The notes: generated by a model not told the origin, from the letters alone. Positions 39,789 to 48,877 are shown, numbered from the stretch's first letter. The stretch: 54,286 nt of DNA from Eubacterium sp. (GCA_014465955.1 JACTVT010000010.1:1-54286), one strand, 5' to 3'. Translations and numbers: made by a program.

Positions 39789-40845
39789 AAACATTTACCT
39801 GCAATCCATAAAGTTTTAAATACTCATTTGTGCCGCAGGCAACCGTATCACCTGCTGACGGAGTAAGCGAAATATTAATATCTTCGGTATACGGCAAATC
39901 TGCAAGCGTTTTTGCAAGGTCATATGAGCGGACTGCCCTGCCGATTTTTCCGGCGCCGCAGAAATCATTTATTCTGCTCTCTGCCAATTGGCTGATTTCA
40001 TCAAAATCAGCGCCCGAGTAAGCCTTTATATTGACCTCGACAGTATAATTCTTTGCTTTTGCCGAAATAAAATCAATTCTGCAATTGAACAATTTGCTGA
40101 AACTGAGCCGTTCAAGAATCTGCTTTTTCGTGCTATCTTTAATCTCACCGCTTGCCGTTTTCAGAACAATGCTGAAAACATTGCTGCTAAGCGAAATATG
40201 CGCATCAAGAACATCATCACAGCCGATAATCATTTTCTTTACAGACGCCTCATTAAGTGCATTATTTTCCCACTTATAAATTTCAAGCACCCTGCCGCGC
40301 AGACTTTCATCCGTTTCATCATCAGTACCGCCCTGGAACTCAGATGGGTTCATAACACCGCTTATGTATTTCGGCGGATTTACAATTGTATCTATCTGAT
40401 TTGGCAGTACATTAAAACGCTCACCCGTTTCAATTGCCTTTGCTTTTACATTTACAGAAGTTTCACCGGTTGAAATAACTGCATCTTTCTGCGTTTCAAA
40501 CTGTATAAAAGGCATATCTGCCGCCGAGCAAACCGTTCCTTTCGGTATAACCGCATCAACCTCGGCAGGCATATCTGTAAAAAAGGTCAGTATACCGCTT
40601 GCCTGCGTTGCCTTTTTTCTGCCAAGCCCCCGCAGTTCTGCGTGATAATCAAGATATACGCCCGTTGCAGTTTGCGGAAACGCCTGCCTGAAAATATAAT
40701 CGGCATAACTGTAAACCGAAAAAAGTTCCGTTGCCACTGCCTTAATCCTATTGTCCGTATCGCTGTAAGGCACCGTGTCCTTTTTCGCCTCGTCAAAATA
40801 GGCTTTTCGCATTTTGTTTGTAATTTCATCAAGTGTCAGACTCAA
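39781..40845 (-). CDS. Baseplate J-like protein
   Basis: About 355 residues; a wedge protein of contractile baseplates (P2 gpJ, T4 gp6 relatives). The N-terminal helical part includes YADYIFRQAFPQTATGVYLDYHAELRGL; the central part has PKGTVCSAADMPFIQFETQKDAVI and VNPPKYISGVMNPSEFQGGTDDETDESLRGRVLEIY, the family hallmark. The start is uncertain: a TTG at 40845 or an ATG 10 codons further in; the ORF start upstream overlaps too much. Evidence that the cluster descends from a contractile (myovirus-like) phage. Confidence 0.88.
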   Translation of the reverse strand: MSLTLDEITNKMRKAYFDEAKKDTVPYSDTDNRIKAVATELFSVYSYADYIFRQAFPQTATGVYLDYHAELRGLGRKKATQASGILTFFTDMPAEVDAVIPKGTVCSAADMPFIQFETQKDAVISTGETSVNVKAKAIETGERFNVLPNQIDTIVNPPKYISGVMNPSEFQGGTDDETDESLRGRVLEIYKWENNALNEASVKKMIIGCDDVLDAHISLSSNVFSIVLKTASGEIKDSTKKQILERLSFSKLFNCRIDFISAKAKNYTVEVNIKAYSGADFDEISQLAESRINDFCGAGKIGRAVRSYDLAKTLADLPYTEDINISLTPSAGDTVACGTNEYLKLYGLQVNVYE

Positions 40846-41104
40846 AATCAATATACACCTGCCCCCCTGTTTCATTTATATATAAATCAACCCGAAAACC
40901 GTTTTTATCAAGCAATATATTTTTCACGAAAAGTCCGTCAATATATTTCGCCGCATTATTTACACAAGAACGCAGAAAATCTGCACCTTTCTCTCCGCTT
41001 TTAAGCAGAGTTCCGTAATCAAAATTAGGATAAAACTTTCCAAAGGCTGTTGTAAGCGCCGTTTTAAAATCACCCAGAACGGCGCTGAATTCTTTTGTTA
41101 TCAT
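40829..41104 (-). CDS. gp25/GpW-like baseplate wedge protein
   Basis: A 91-residue protein with the pattern of lysozyme-like gp25/DUF2634 wedge proteins: FGKFYPNFDYGTLLKSGEKGADFLRSCVNNAAKY and an IDLYINETGGQVYIDFE-like C-terminus. In contractile tails it starts sheath polymerisation. Its presence without a recognisable sheath gene is the main oddity. It overlaps both neighbours by one or a few bases. Confidence 0.65.
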   Translation of the reverse strand: MITKEFSAVLGDFKTALTTAFGKFYPNFDYGTLLKSGEKGADFLRSCVNNAAKYIDGLFVKNILLDKNGFRVDLYINETGGQVYIDFESDT

Positions 41105-41481
41105 TAAAAAATCTCCTCACCATAGGCATTAATAACAACGCCGTTTTTTGCAACCGTTAAACTGTTGTTTATAACAACCTCACCATTATTTTTAAGGCAG
41201 ATACTTGCACCGCCGAGCGATTTTATCATAATCTCGCCGTTTTCAAGTTTATCATCAGTGTTCATTTTAATGCCTGCGCCCTTGCTGCCGTTTTCACCGT
41301 TAATAAGCAGAATTTCCTGCCCGAACGGCACGGCATAACTGTAGCCGTAGGGCGCATAAGTACTTATATTTTTAGCACACATATTTGATGTTGCCTCGGT
41401 TTTTCCGCCGTTTGCAGATGTTACCACCGCCGTTTCGGCAAGTGAAAAACCTGATTTTTTAAATCGTCTGCTAAGCCACAT
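41104..41481 (-). CDS. Baseplate spike protein (gpV/gp5-C-like)
   Basis: A 125-residue protein with a Gly/Asn-rich beta-repeat C-terminus (LGGASICLKNNGEVVINNSLTV) as in the triple-stranded spike below the hub. It contains an OB-like N-terminal half (YSYAVPFGQEILLINGENGSKGAGI). It is encoded directly after the hub gene, the standard order. Confidence 0.7.
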   Translation of the reverse strand: MWLSRRFKKSGFSLAETAVVTSANGGKTEATSNMCAKNISTYAPYGYSYAVPFGQEILLINGENGSKGAGIKMNTDDKLENGEIMIKSLGGASICLKNNGEVVINNSLTVAKNGVVINAYGEEIF

Positions 41482-42400
41482 AGTTTATCATCTTCCCTTC
41501 AGGTTTTCTTTTCATCACCAGCGTTGTTGTTTCGCCCTTTTCATTTTTTGCATAAATTATTTCACTCACAAAAAACTCGCCCTTATCGGTTTTCACCCTG
41601 TCAAAAAGATGAAAACCGCACACGCCCGAAAGTCTGATTTTAAGGCTGTAATATTCATCAAGCGAAGCGGTAATTTTTCTTTCAGCCGCCTTTTCCCTTT
41701 GCCAAACAGGAAGACCCGAAAGATTTATTTTTCCGGAACGCTGAATTTTATTCTGCTCGGCAAAACTGCCCGTACAGTGATATTTATACCCCTCTGATGC
41801 ATTTATTTTATAATCAACACGGCTGATGACACTGCTGCGGCTGATGATATATTCCTGCGACAGCAAATGATAACCGTCAAGATACCTGACCTTTTTGCCC
41901 TCACCGTAAACACGCATGCTGCCGTTTTCATCAACGTAAACGGGGAAACCCGTCATCATAAAAATGAAATCATTTACCGCGCCGAAACAACTTGCGCCTT
42001 TTGAAACAATATAACTGTTTTCGGTAAAAATATCAGGCAGAGCGCATTTAAAGCCGAACTGCCTGATGTTGCTGATAAACAACTGTTTCGCAGTCGGATT
42101 TTTATATTCAAACGGTTCAGCCTCATTGTCAACAAGGATTGACGCCAGACTGCGTGCATAAATAAAATATTCAAAACCGCTCTGCACCCTGCTCTCCTTC
42201 TGCAAATCGCAAAAGCCGTTAAAAACAAGACTGCCGTCATTTTCCGCCTTAACACAAACGATTTCACCGAGTTCGCAGTCGGTGTCAAAATAAAGGCGCA
42301 GTCCCTTGCACGATGCACCTGCCTCGTCAATCAATTCATAGGAAACGGCATTTTCAACCATATAATCCCTGCCGAGTGTATCGGTTAAAACAAACGTCAT
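41471..42400 (-). CDS. Baseplate hub protein (gpD/gp27/XkdQ-like)
   Basis: 309 residues. The middle ATAKQ-type segment (NPTAKQLFISNIRQFGF) and the C-terminal HLFDRVKTDKGEFFVSEIIYAKNEKGETTTLVM match hub proteins of contractile tails. The hub normally joins the tail tube to the spike, but no tube gene is seen. Its ATG overlaps the upstream LysM gene stop (ATGA). Confidence 0.75.
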   Translation of the reverse strand: MTFVLTDTLGRDYMVENAVSYELIDEAGASCKGLRLYFDTDCELGEIVCVKAENDGSLVFNGFCDLQKESRVQSGFEYFIYARSLASILVDNEAEPFEYKNPTAKQLFISNIRQFGFKCALPDIFTENSYIVSKGASCFGAVNDFIFMMTGFPVYVDENGSMRVYGEGKKVRYLDGYHLLSQEYIISRSSVISRVDYKINASEGYKYHCTGSFAEQNKIQRSGKINLSGLPVWQREKAAERKITASLDEYYSLKIRLSGVCGFHLFDRVKTDKGEFFVSEIIYAKNEKGETTTLVMKRKPEGKMINYVA

Positions 42401-42909
42401 TTGATCACCACCCTGTCGCCCGAATTTACCGAGAACGGTGTGGCAAAATCATTAAGCGCCATTAACCGCTCAACAGGCACATTGCATCTGCCTGCAATCT
42501 GAAACAGGTTTTCGCCGTCATCTGCAAGTGTGTAACTGAAATCAAAGGAAGACTTTTTACTGCTCGTGCATTCAATAAAAACAAAACCGTAGTCATATCG
42601 GTTTTTGTCTGCATTAAAACTGAATGTCAGTTCCTTAAAATACACCTTATAAGCACTTCCCTGCGGCAGATAAAGCCAGCCTGCACCGCCTTTTTCATGC
42701 AGCATTTCAAGCATGGCTAGTTTTTCAGAAGCATTATCACCGTAAAAACAGCCTTTGCCCGTAATTTCGGCAGGGCACAGCGCACCGCTGTTTACCCTGC
42801 TTTTACCGTTAAGGAGTGCCTTTTCGCTGATGATGCGCTTGTGACGGATTTCAATAAAATTCGGGTTTACATCAAACGAAAAGCCCTTAAACCTCATCTT
42901 ACCCTTCAT
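42397..42909 (-). CDS. LysM-containing baseplate protein (gp53/XkdP-like)
   Basis: About 170 residues. The N-terminal domain begins MRFKGFSFDVNPNFIEI and contains WLYLPQGSAYKVYFKELTFSF; a C-terminal LysM (YTLADDGENLFQIAGRCNVPVERLMALN, about residues 125-165) ends SGDRVVIK. Such LysM wedge proteins link tube-end and baseplate in PBSX-like phages. The start is unclear: ATG at 42909 or at 42897 after GAAGGG. It directly follows the connector genes, where tail-tube and tape-measure genes would normally intervene. Confidence 0.75.
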   Translation of the reverse strand: MKGKMRFKGFSFDVNPNFIEIRHKRIISEKALLNGKSRVNSGALCPAEITGKGCFYGDNASEKLAMLEMLHEKGGAGWLYLPQGSAYKVYFKELTFSFNADKNRYDYGFVFIECTSSKKSSFDFSYTLADDGENLFQIAGRCNVPVERLMALNDFATPFSVNSGDRVVIK

Positions 42910-43009
42910 CGTCAGCACCTGCCTTTTCATAGCCGTCGTACCGCTTGCAGTCAAGCATCAGATACTCGGAAATATCATTAATCGTTTCATAATTTTCAAA
43001 ATGATTCAA
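42899..43009 (-). CDS. Possible 36-residue phage-cluster microprotein
   Basis: A short frame starting TTG at 43009, with AAGGGG eight bases upstream, and ending TAA at 42899. It is acidic and Tyr-rich (ISEYLMLDCKRYDGYEK). It overlaps the end of the upstream connector gene and the start of the LysM gene, so it fits the packed operon. It lies exactly at the head/baseplate junction where tail genes are missing. It may be a real small protein or leftover of a deleted tail gene. Confidence 0.4.
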   Translation of the reverse strand: MNHFENYETINDISEYLMLDCKRYDGYEKAGADDEG

Positions 43010-43415
43010 TCTGCTCACCCCTTAATATTTCATCATCAAGTGTAAAAACGGCTCGTGCAACCGTACATTCTGTGTCTGCATCAGGCTCTGTTTCTGTAAT
43101 TTTAATGCCGAGTATGCAGAATTCACTGCAAATAACACGGCATATTTTTTCAAGAAGTGCAGTGCCGTTTTCACTTTTATTTTTGTACGGCACAAAAACA
43201 GATACCTGAATTTTAACCTGACCCGACTGAATGTCTGCGCCGAGCCCCTCCTGCTCTGACTGAATATCATAAACAGAAAAGGCGGCAACGGCAGATTTCA
43301 GCAGTGTCGGCTTTGCCATTCTGGGATATGCAGTAATAAAAACAACGTTTTCATCTGCAATGCCGCCTCTTGCCGTGTCTGCAAAAAGTGCGGCATACTT
43401 TGATAAATCAATCAT
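42996..43415 (-). CDS. Tail-completion / head-tail joining protein
   Basis: A 139-residue protein following two connector-sized genes. It begins MIDLSKYAALFADTARGGI and has a beta-rich core (VKIQVSVFVPYKNKSENG) like tail terminator or minor tail proteins of the HK97 gp10/XkdJ class. The family is assigned by size and order only. It overlaps the upstream gene. Confidence 0.5.
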   Translation of the reverse strand: MIDLSKYAALFADTARGGIADENVVFITAYPRMAKPTLLKSAVAAFSVYDIQSEQEGLGADIQSGQVKIQVSVFVPYKNKSENGTALLEKICRVICSEFCILGIKITETEPDADTECTVARAVFTLDDEILRGEQIESF

Positions 43416-43758
43416 ACGAGCCCTCCTGCAGTTTCTTTAAAATGCCGTAATAATAAATTGTTTCACCGCCTACGGTTACTGCCTCTTTCTTTTTAAAGAC
43501 GTAACTTTCTGCGCCCGATTTTATAACGGCGTCATCACTCACTGCCGTTATATCATGGTCAAACGGTCCTATATAGGTGTAATAATCTCTGCTGACAAAA
43601 CCGATTTCCGTAAATCTGTCCTCAAACTCTGTTTTGGTGTTTTTGTGGTGGTGCTGAATAACGGCATAAAACGGCATTGACTGCCAGTCACCGTCGGTAA
43701 TAACAGCCTCTCTGCCCGTTTTCTTTATGCCGTTTTTAATTTTATAGCGTCTGTTCAT
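43408..43758 (-). CDS. Head-closure-like protein
   Basis: A 116-residue protein with an OB/SH3-like beta content (IGPFDHDITAVSDDAVIKSG, KKEAVTVGGETIYYYGILKK), in the position of head-closure proteins (SPP1 gp16-like). It starts directly after the preceding stop (TAAATG). Order-based assignment. Confidence 0.5.
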   Translation of the reverse strand: MNRRYKIKNGIKKTGREAVITDGDWQSMPFYAVIQHHHKNTKTEFEDRFTEIGFVSRDYYTYIGPFDHDITAVSDDAVIKSGAESYVFKKKEAVTVGGETIYYYGILKKLQEGSYD

Positions 43759-44115
43759 TTATACACCTAAAAAGGCAAAGCCCGCATCGTTTATAAACTG
43801 ACTGCAGTCATCAAGTGCAATTCTGTAAATCTCTTTTGCACCGTCAAGTGCAGTTCCTGCCTTTTCCGTATAAGAAACATCGCCTGCCTTAAAACTTGTA
43901 ACGCCGCTTTCGGCACTGTCAATGCAGCAGATTTTAAGATACGCTCTTGATGCCATCAATTGCATAATTCTGTCATCGGTAACATCTGCCGAATCATTCA
44001 GCATATCAAGCACGCTTGTAACAGAAGCATCAAGAATGAATTTATATTTTTCCATGTCTTCGGCTGAGAAATTACCCATAGCCATAAGATATTCTTTTAT
44101 TTTTTCATAATCCAT
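43759..44115 (-). CDS. Head-tail connector (gp6/SPP1 gp15-like)
   Basis: A 118-residue mostly helical protein (MDYEKIKEYLMAMGNF, DDRIMQLMASRAYLKICC, IYRIALDDCSQFINDAG) as expected of the connector ring under the portal. It follows the capsid gene, the normal place. Its helical layout and length support the call. Confidence 0.65.
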   Translation of the reverse strand: MDYEKIKEYLMAMGNFSAEDMEKYKFILDASVTSVLDMLNDSADVTDDRIMQLMASRAYLKICCIDSAESGVTSFKAGDVSYTEKAGTALDGAKEIYRIALDDCSQFINDAGFAFLGV

Positions 44116-44146
44116 ACTGACGTGCTTTGCCCCCCTTTCAGTTTAA

Positions 44147-45142
44147 TTAAACCGTTTTAACCGTTACGGCCTTGATTGCATCGCTGAAAATAACAGAAAA
44201 GCCTGCAGTTGCCGTAATGGTTGCTCTTTCAAGTTGTCTGTCAATCAACTTGTCATATTCCGTAGCGATATCACCAAGTTGAACCTTTTCAACAGCCGCA
44301 GAATTATCAAGTGCAAGCACTGTGCCTGCATCAATAAGTGAACACGGAGTAACATTTGCGCCAAACGGTGTAATCATACTGCCTGTGCCGTGAAAATTAA
44401 GACCTGCGTTTGAATCCTTAAACTCGCTCATATCAAGCATTTTTGCAACCTCGCTTGTATTGGCAATAATATTGGTAAGTCTGTAAGGAGTGAAGGAAGC
44501 CCACAAATCAACATAATCCTTGTATGTAAGTTCGGTGTTTTCACTCTGAAGTGTCTGAATATCCGCCGAATTAATGCAGGAAATAAGATCATTCATCTGT
44601 GACTTTGCAATATGAGCGCCGATCTGCTTCAATGTAACGGTAAACAAATCAAGTTTCTGATACTTGATTGCCTCATAAGATGCAGTAAGCATTCTGCCGC
44701 GCTTGTAAAGGCGGGTAAGTTTTTCCTTTGTCTTAATTCTTGTTTCGGGAATAAATGCACCCTCGCCTACAACTGCAAGTTCCTTGTCGCCGTCATCGGG
44801 AACACTTTCAACAGAGCGGTAATCAAGCGAATCAATCGTTGTGGTCGTTGCCACAAGTTTTGATATCTCGTCTGCATATTCAACGCCCTGTGCTACTGCT
44901 CTTGATACGTATTCAGGAAAAAGAGCGGCTGAATCAGTAGTTTGGAAAAACTTTGATACAGTATCGGAATTTGCACCCGAAACCTTAATGTCAAATCTTT
45001 TCAACTGACGCTGGTACGCATCAAGTCCGTCAAGTTCTGTGCCTGCATAATTTGCAGACGGATCAATCTCTTCAAGTGATGCCGTAAAGCCTTTTGAACC
45101 TGTATAAAGTCCCTTATCAAGTTTAATATTATCAAATGCCAT
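44147..45142 (-). CDS. Major capsid protein (HK97-fold type)
   Basis: 331 residues. The first about 60 residues may be a delta-like region; the body has YVSRAVAQGVEYADEISKLVA, GAFIPETRIKTKEKLTRLYKRGRMLTASYEAIKYQKLDLF (E-loop and spine-helix pattern) and a C-terminal domain with TPFGANVTPCSLIDAGTVLALD. It follows protease and decoration genes as in many Siphoviridae/Myoviridae-type cassettes. AAAGGAGG precedes the ATG, a very strong site fitting the most abundant product. Confidence 0.85.
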   Translation of the reverse strand: MAFDNIKLDKGLYTGSKGFTASLEEIDPSANYAGTELDGLDAYQRQLKRFDIKVSGANSDTVSKFFQTTDSAALFPEYVSRAVAQGVEYADEISKLVATTTTIDSLDYRSVESVPDDGDKELAVVGEGAFIPETRIKTKEKLTRLYKRGRMLTASYEAIKYQKLDLFTVTLKQIGAHIAKSQMNDLISCINSADIQTLQSENTELTYKDYVDLWASFTPYRLTNIIANTSEVAKMLDMSEFKDSNAGLNFHGTGSMITPFGANVTPCSLIDAGTVLALDNSAAVEKVQLGDIATEYDKLIDRQLERATITATAGFSVIFSDAIKAVTVKTV

Positions 45143-45169
45143 AATTTAATATCCTCCTTTTAAATCCGA

Positions 45170-45511
45170 TTAAAGAATAAATCCTACAATATTTTTTTCA
45201 GTGTCAATTTTAAGCACCTTAAAAATAATGTTTCCGCCGTTCTCATACTTAACACCGCCGTTGCCGTTTGATGTAAATGCACTGTAATTAATATCGGGCA
45301 TTGTACCTGTGTAAGGCAGTTCAACATAGCCTGACATCTGAACGGTGATATAGCCCTCGTGCGAATCATCAACACACAAACCAACAAACTTTGCACTGTT
45401 GTTTGCTTTTTCGGCAACGCCGTCATTTTTTATTGCAACAAGGTCGCCCTTTTGCACCTTTGTATTTTTGAAAGTTAAAAACTTTTCGCCGAATCCCTTA
45501 TATGAAACCAT
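45170..45511 (-). CDS. Capsid decoration / cement protein (DUF2190-like)
   Basis: A 113-residue beta-rich protein (VQKGDLVAIKNDGVAEKANNSAKFVGLCVDD, ITVQMSGYVELPYTG). This resembles DUF2190/gpD-like decoration proteins, which stabilise capsids and commonly lie just before the major capsid gene. GGAGGA is at its start. Confidence 0.75.
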   Translation of the reverse strand: MVSYKGFGEKFLTFKNTKVQKGDLVAIKNDGVAEKANNSAKFVGLCVDDSHEGYITVQMSGYVELPYTGTMPDINYSAFTSNGNGGVKYENGGNIIFKVLKIDTEKNIVGFIL

Positions 45512-45523
45512 AAAAATATCCTC

Positions 45524-46492
45524 CTAAATCATAAATTCATTATTGTTTGATTTTTTAGCACCGTCTGCCCTTGCAAGCTGCGGCGACGGTTTGTTTTTTG
45601 ATGCAATATTTTTTTCAAATGCAGTTTTAAACTCAAGAAGTTCCTTTGCAGTCATAATGCTTGCCACACCCTCAAATATTTTCATATTCATCTCGGGCAC
45701 AGCCCTTTCGCATAAACCGACAAGGCTTTTAACAAGATTCTGCTTGTACTGCGTGCCGAGCCTTGCATTTTCCTCTGTTTCATCTATAAAAGATGAAATT
45801 GCCGCCGCCTGCTGCTTTGAAAGCACAATACTGTCACCGTCAAAATCAAGTTGTTTTCTGATATTTTCCATATCCACTTCTCCTTTTTCAATGCCAAACG
45901 CCTTAACAACCCCCGCCTCTTTCTGGGCAGGAACTGCCACAAAACTGAATTCATAAGCGTCTGTAATATCATCAAGCGTTGTATAACAGAGTTTGCCGTC
46001 ATAACTTTTGCCGTTAATGTGACCGCAGTTGCCTTTTCTCCTGTCTTTGCCGCAGACGGAACATACGCCTCTGCCTGCCGAACAGGAAACGGAAACCTCT
46101 TTTTTAATACCTGCATCAATTTCGCTGATAATATTTTCATTTTCACTTGTTTTAAGCATATAAGCCTTTGCACGAAGCGTGTAAAAATCACTGCCGTGCT
46201 TTGTTTTTCTGCCGTCAATTTTAATTACCTCGGTATCAAAAATACGTGCCATCTGATTTTCGGCAGACATTTTGTGGTCACGTATTCCCGTTTTGCCGAT
46301 AAATTCTTCGGCAAGCGTATTAAGCGCCGAAACCGAAAAGCACTCGAAATCCCTGTCAATATCGTTGTTGCATAAATCGACTTTAAAAACATAGAGTTCA
46401 TCTGCTGTCAGTTCACGGCAGGAAAATCGGTTGATTTTTGCCATATCATCGCCTGTCGGCTCAAATGCTTTAATAATTACTCCGTTTTTCAA
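45524..46492 (-). CDS. Prohead protease fused to scaffold
   Basis: 322 residues. Residues 1-205 look like a capsid maturation protease: IRDHKMSAENQMARIF gives the His region, and DAYEFSFVAVPAQKEAGVVKAF is the typical end of this domain. It also carries CSVCGKDRRKGNCGH, a possible zinc knuckle not usual for the family. Residues 210-322 are a charged helical scaffold part, with an internal ATG (MENIRKQL) after a GGAG-like site that could give scaffold alone. The start is TTG overlapping the portal stop, with GGAGG upstream. Confidence 0.75.
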   Translation of the reverse strand: MKNGVIIKAFEPTGDDMAKINRFSCRELTADELYVFKVDLCNNDIDRDFECFSVSALNTLAEEFIGKTGIRDHKMSAENQMARIFDTEVIKIDGRKTKHGSDFYTLRAKAYMLKTSENENIISEIDAGIKKEVSVSCSAGRGVCSVCGKDRRKGNCGHINGKSYDGKLCYTTLDDITDAYEFSFVAVPAQKEAGVVKAFGIEKGEVDMENIRKQLDFDGDSIVLSKQQAAAISSFIDETEENARLGTQYKQNLVKSLVGLCERAVPEMNMKIFEGVASIMTAKELLEFKTAFEKNIASKNKPSPQLARADGAKKSNNNEFMI

Positions 46493-47616
46493 ACCTCAGC
46501 CTCCGTTTCAATTTTTCTTGCCTGTGCGTCATAAAGTCTTGCCTTTGAATGCTCTGTTTCATCCTGAAGCGTTATTGTGTTCCACTCAATTTTAAGCGGT
46601 TCGGAATAACCGTAAGTGCTCAGATATTTTCTGCCGATTTTTGTTAAAACAGGCGTTAAAATCATTCTGTAATACTCCAGTTCAGACGTTAAAATATCTG
46701 CCTGCTGCGCGCTCATACGCTCTGTTGTAGACCAGGAAAGCCCAAGCATATACGGCGGAAGTCCCGTTTTAGCCACAATCTGCTCAAGCAATTGACGAAC
46801 AGGCACTTCACTGTCAAGCACAACATTATCCGCGCCGATTACTTTAATTGAGACATCGCCCACGGCAACAAAATCCTTAACCGTATCCTTACTGCCCATT
46901 GCCTCGCTCCACGCACCTGCAATCTGCTTTGCACGCTCTTTGGCAGTTGCGCCGTCAATTCCCTCTTTTTCGGGTTTATAGGTAACGGCATAACGCAGGT
47001 TGCCTGCGTGCTCCCAGTTCTGCCCGATTGTGTTGTAAATTTTAAGCAGAATATCGGCAACAAACGGCAGTCCCTGTAATATGCTTGTACCGAGAATTTC
47101 ACCCGGTTTCGGATTAAGCGCCGAAAACAGAATCAAATCCTGACGCTCTAATTTTTTATTTCCGCTGTAAAACTCAATGTCAAAATTATTCTGCGCACGC
47201 TTTGCATCAAGCGCGCTGAGTTCGCCGTTGTAAAGCGCATAAAAGCCACTGTCATCGGCAATCATTTCTCCGACTGCAGAACCATATGTCAGCAACTGCT
47301 CAAGATAAGCGGAAACAAACATATTTATGCCCTGCTGATTGCCGCCGACGCTGATGTTTTCAAAAAATTCATTCATATCCGAATCAATTTTTTCATTGCC
47401 CGTTTCAAACTTAAAACCGCTGCAAAGACGAACAATTTTTGAAATTGCAACATCAATAATCGGCACACTCTGACAAAGCATAGAGTAAATATAACTGCCG
47501 TGATTTAAAGAAACAGAATTATTTAACCTGCCGAACGGGTGAGTGCTTACACTGCTCGTCTGCACGGCGGTGCAGGCACTGCCCGAGGCATTTTTGCTTT
47601 TATTAAACAAGCCCAA
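46489..47616 (-). CDS. Phage portal protein
   Basis: About 375 residues. The portal ring is the DNA gate of the capsid. Segments HGSYIYSMLCQSVPIIDVAISKIVRLCSG, YLEQLLTYGSAVGEMI and TGLPPYMLGLSWSTTERMSAQQADILTSELEYYR follow the pattern of SPP1/HK97-like portals. The start is placed at the TTG at 47616, four bases after the terminase stop with AAAGGA nine bases upstream. The ORF extension of 24 residues runs inside the terminase gene and is rejected. Confidence 0.88.
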   Translation of the reverse strand: MGLFNKSKNASGSACTAVQTSSVSTHPFGRLNNSVSLNHGSYIYSMLCQSVPIIDVAISKIVRLCSGFKFETGNEKIDSDMNEFFENISVGGNQQGINMFVSAYLEQLLTYGSAVGEMIADDSGFYALYNGELSALDAKRAQNNFDIEFYSGNKKLERQDLILFSALNPKPGEILGTSILQGLPFVADILLKIYNTIGQNWEHAGNLRYAVTYKPEKEGIDGATAKERAKQIAGAWSEAMGSKDTVKDFVAVGDVSIKVIGADNVVLDSEVPVRQLLEQIVAKTGLPPYMLGLSWSTTERMSAQQADILTSELEYYRMILTPVLTKIGRKYLSTYGYSEPLKIEWNTITLQDETEHSKARLYDAQARKIETEAEV

Positions 47617-47620
47617 ATGT

Positions 47621-48877
47621 TCACATCCTTTCCACAGCAACGGAAAACAGGTTGTTCTGCTCCTTTTTATGCAGCACGGTTGAAACAAAATACCTTATGT
47701 CGTCCATTGCGTGATCGTTTTCCTTTTTTGGTGAATCCCTTTTTGCACCGTCATCCCATCTGTAAACGGAAAATTCCTTAATCGACGCCTCACAGCAGGG
47801 ATAGAAAAATATCTCTTCATTTTTGAGCGCATTGCAGACATAATTAATGCCTTTAAGCACATCGTTGTCTGCCTTGATTACACGAAATTCGCCGCGGCGT
47901 TTCACAGTTTCGATAAAACTTGCGGCAGACGGGTCAATAATCAGTGCCTCAATCTTTCTGCCGTTTACAAGTTTTAAAAGATTTTCATAATATTCCTCAT
48001 CGGTCAACTGAACACCTTCATCACGGCTTGAATGATAATACTCATCAATTCTGTACCAGCCGTTATCGGCCCTGCCCCAAAGGCCGAGCGAAAATGGGTT
48101 AACCGTGCCGTAATCACACGAAAGATAATACTGTGAAAACTTACCGTCATATGTTTTGATATGGCGGTCACTGCTGAACATCGGGTAAACAATGCCGTCA
48201 GCACTCACCCACCTGCCTTCCACAAAGCGCTCATAAAAAGCACCGCTGTAAAGGTGCCTGTAACGCTCAATAACTTCGGGCGAAAGCGAGGGATTATCTT
48301 CCATTCTAAAATGAAGATAAAGCATATTTTTCTGATTTTTCTTTTTAATCCATTCGTTGTAAAACCAATGGTACGGGTGCTCGGGATTGCAGTTAAACCA
48401 GAATTTTGCATTCTGAAGAGAGCATCTTGCAACTGCCTGCTCCACAAACGAACGCGGCATAAGCGCAACCTCATCAAGCAGAATTCCGCCCAGGGTCATA
48501 CCCTGAATGAGCGAGGCAGAACTTTCATCTCTGCCTCCGAAAAGATAAAACCGATTTTTAATACCGTTCTTTTCAATCTCAAGGTAATTCCTGCTGATTT
48601 TGTAATCGCACTTAAAGCCGAGTAATTGAAGTTCAGGCAGAAGCGGAGTAATAACATTTCGCCGAAGAGAAGCAATCGTTTTGCCACAGACTGCAAACGA
48701 TGTGTCGCTGAAACGGTAAAATGCCCAGCAAATAAACGAAATGCTCATGCAAAGCGTTTTTCCGCTGCGCACAGCGCCGTCGCATATAATGCCGTTTTTG
48801 CTTTGCAGACGGCTGTCGCCGCACCACCACGTAAGCACCGCCATCTGCTTTTTTGAAAAAGGCTTAAAACTGTTCAC
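47621..48877 (-). CDS. Terminase large subunit (PBSX-type)
   Basis: The ATP-driven DNA packaging motor and nuclease, 418 residues. Walker A is CDGAVRSGKTLCMS (about residues 33-46) and Walker B is GGILLDEVALM. The RNase H-like nuclease has Asp in YYLSCDYGTVNP, Asp in ALIIDPSAASF and Asp in NDHAMDDIRYFV. All motor and nuclease residues look intact. The GTG at 48877 with AGGAG seven bases upstream is the better start and overlaps terS by 14 bases. Confidence 0.93.
   Translation of the reverse strand: MNSFKPFSKKQMAVLTWWCGDSRLQSKNGIICDGAVRSGKTLCMSISFICWAFYRFSDTSFAVCGKTIASLRRNVITPLLPELQLLGFKCDYKISRNYLEIEKNGIKNRFYLFGGRDESSASLIQGMTLGGILLDEVALMPRSFVEQAVARCSLQNAKFWFNCNPEHPYHWFYNEWIKKKNQKNMLYLHFRMEDNPSLSPEVIERYRHLYSGAFYERFVEGRWVSADGIVYPMFSSDRHIKTYDGKFSQYYLSCDYGTVNPFSLGLWGRADNGWYRIDEYYHSSRDEGVQLTDEEYYENLLKLVNGRKIEALIIDPSAASFIETVKRRGEFRVIKADNDVLKGINYVCNALKNEEIFFYPCCEASIKEFSVYRWDDGAKRDSPKKENDHAMDDIRYFVSTVLHKKEQNNLFSVAVERM

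Noticed and set aside
48161..48625. 154-residue plus-strand ORF opposite the large terminase
   Set aside because: Shadow of TerL, whose catalytic motifs are all present on the minus strand.
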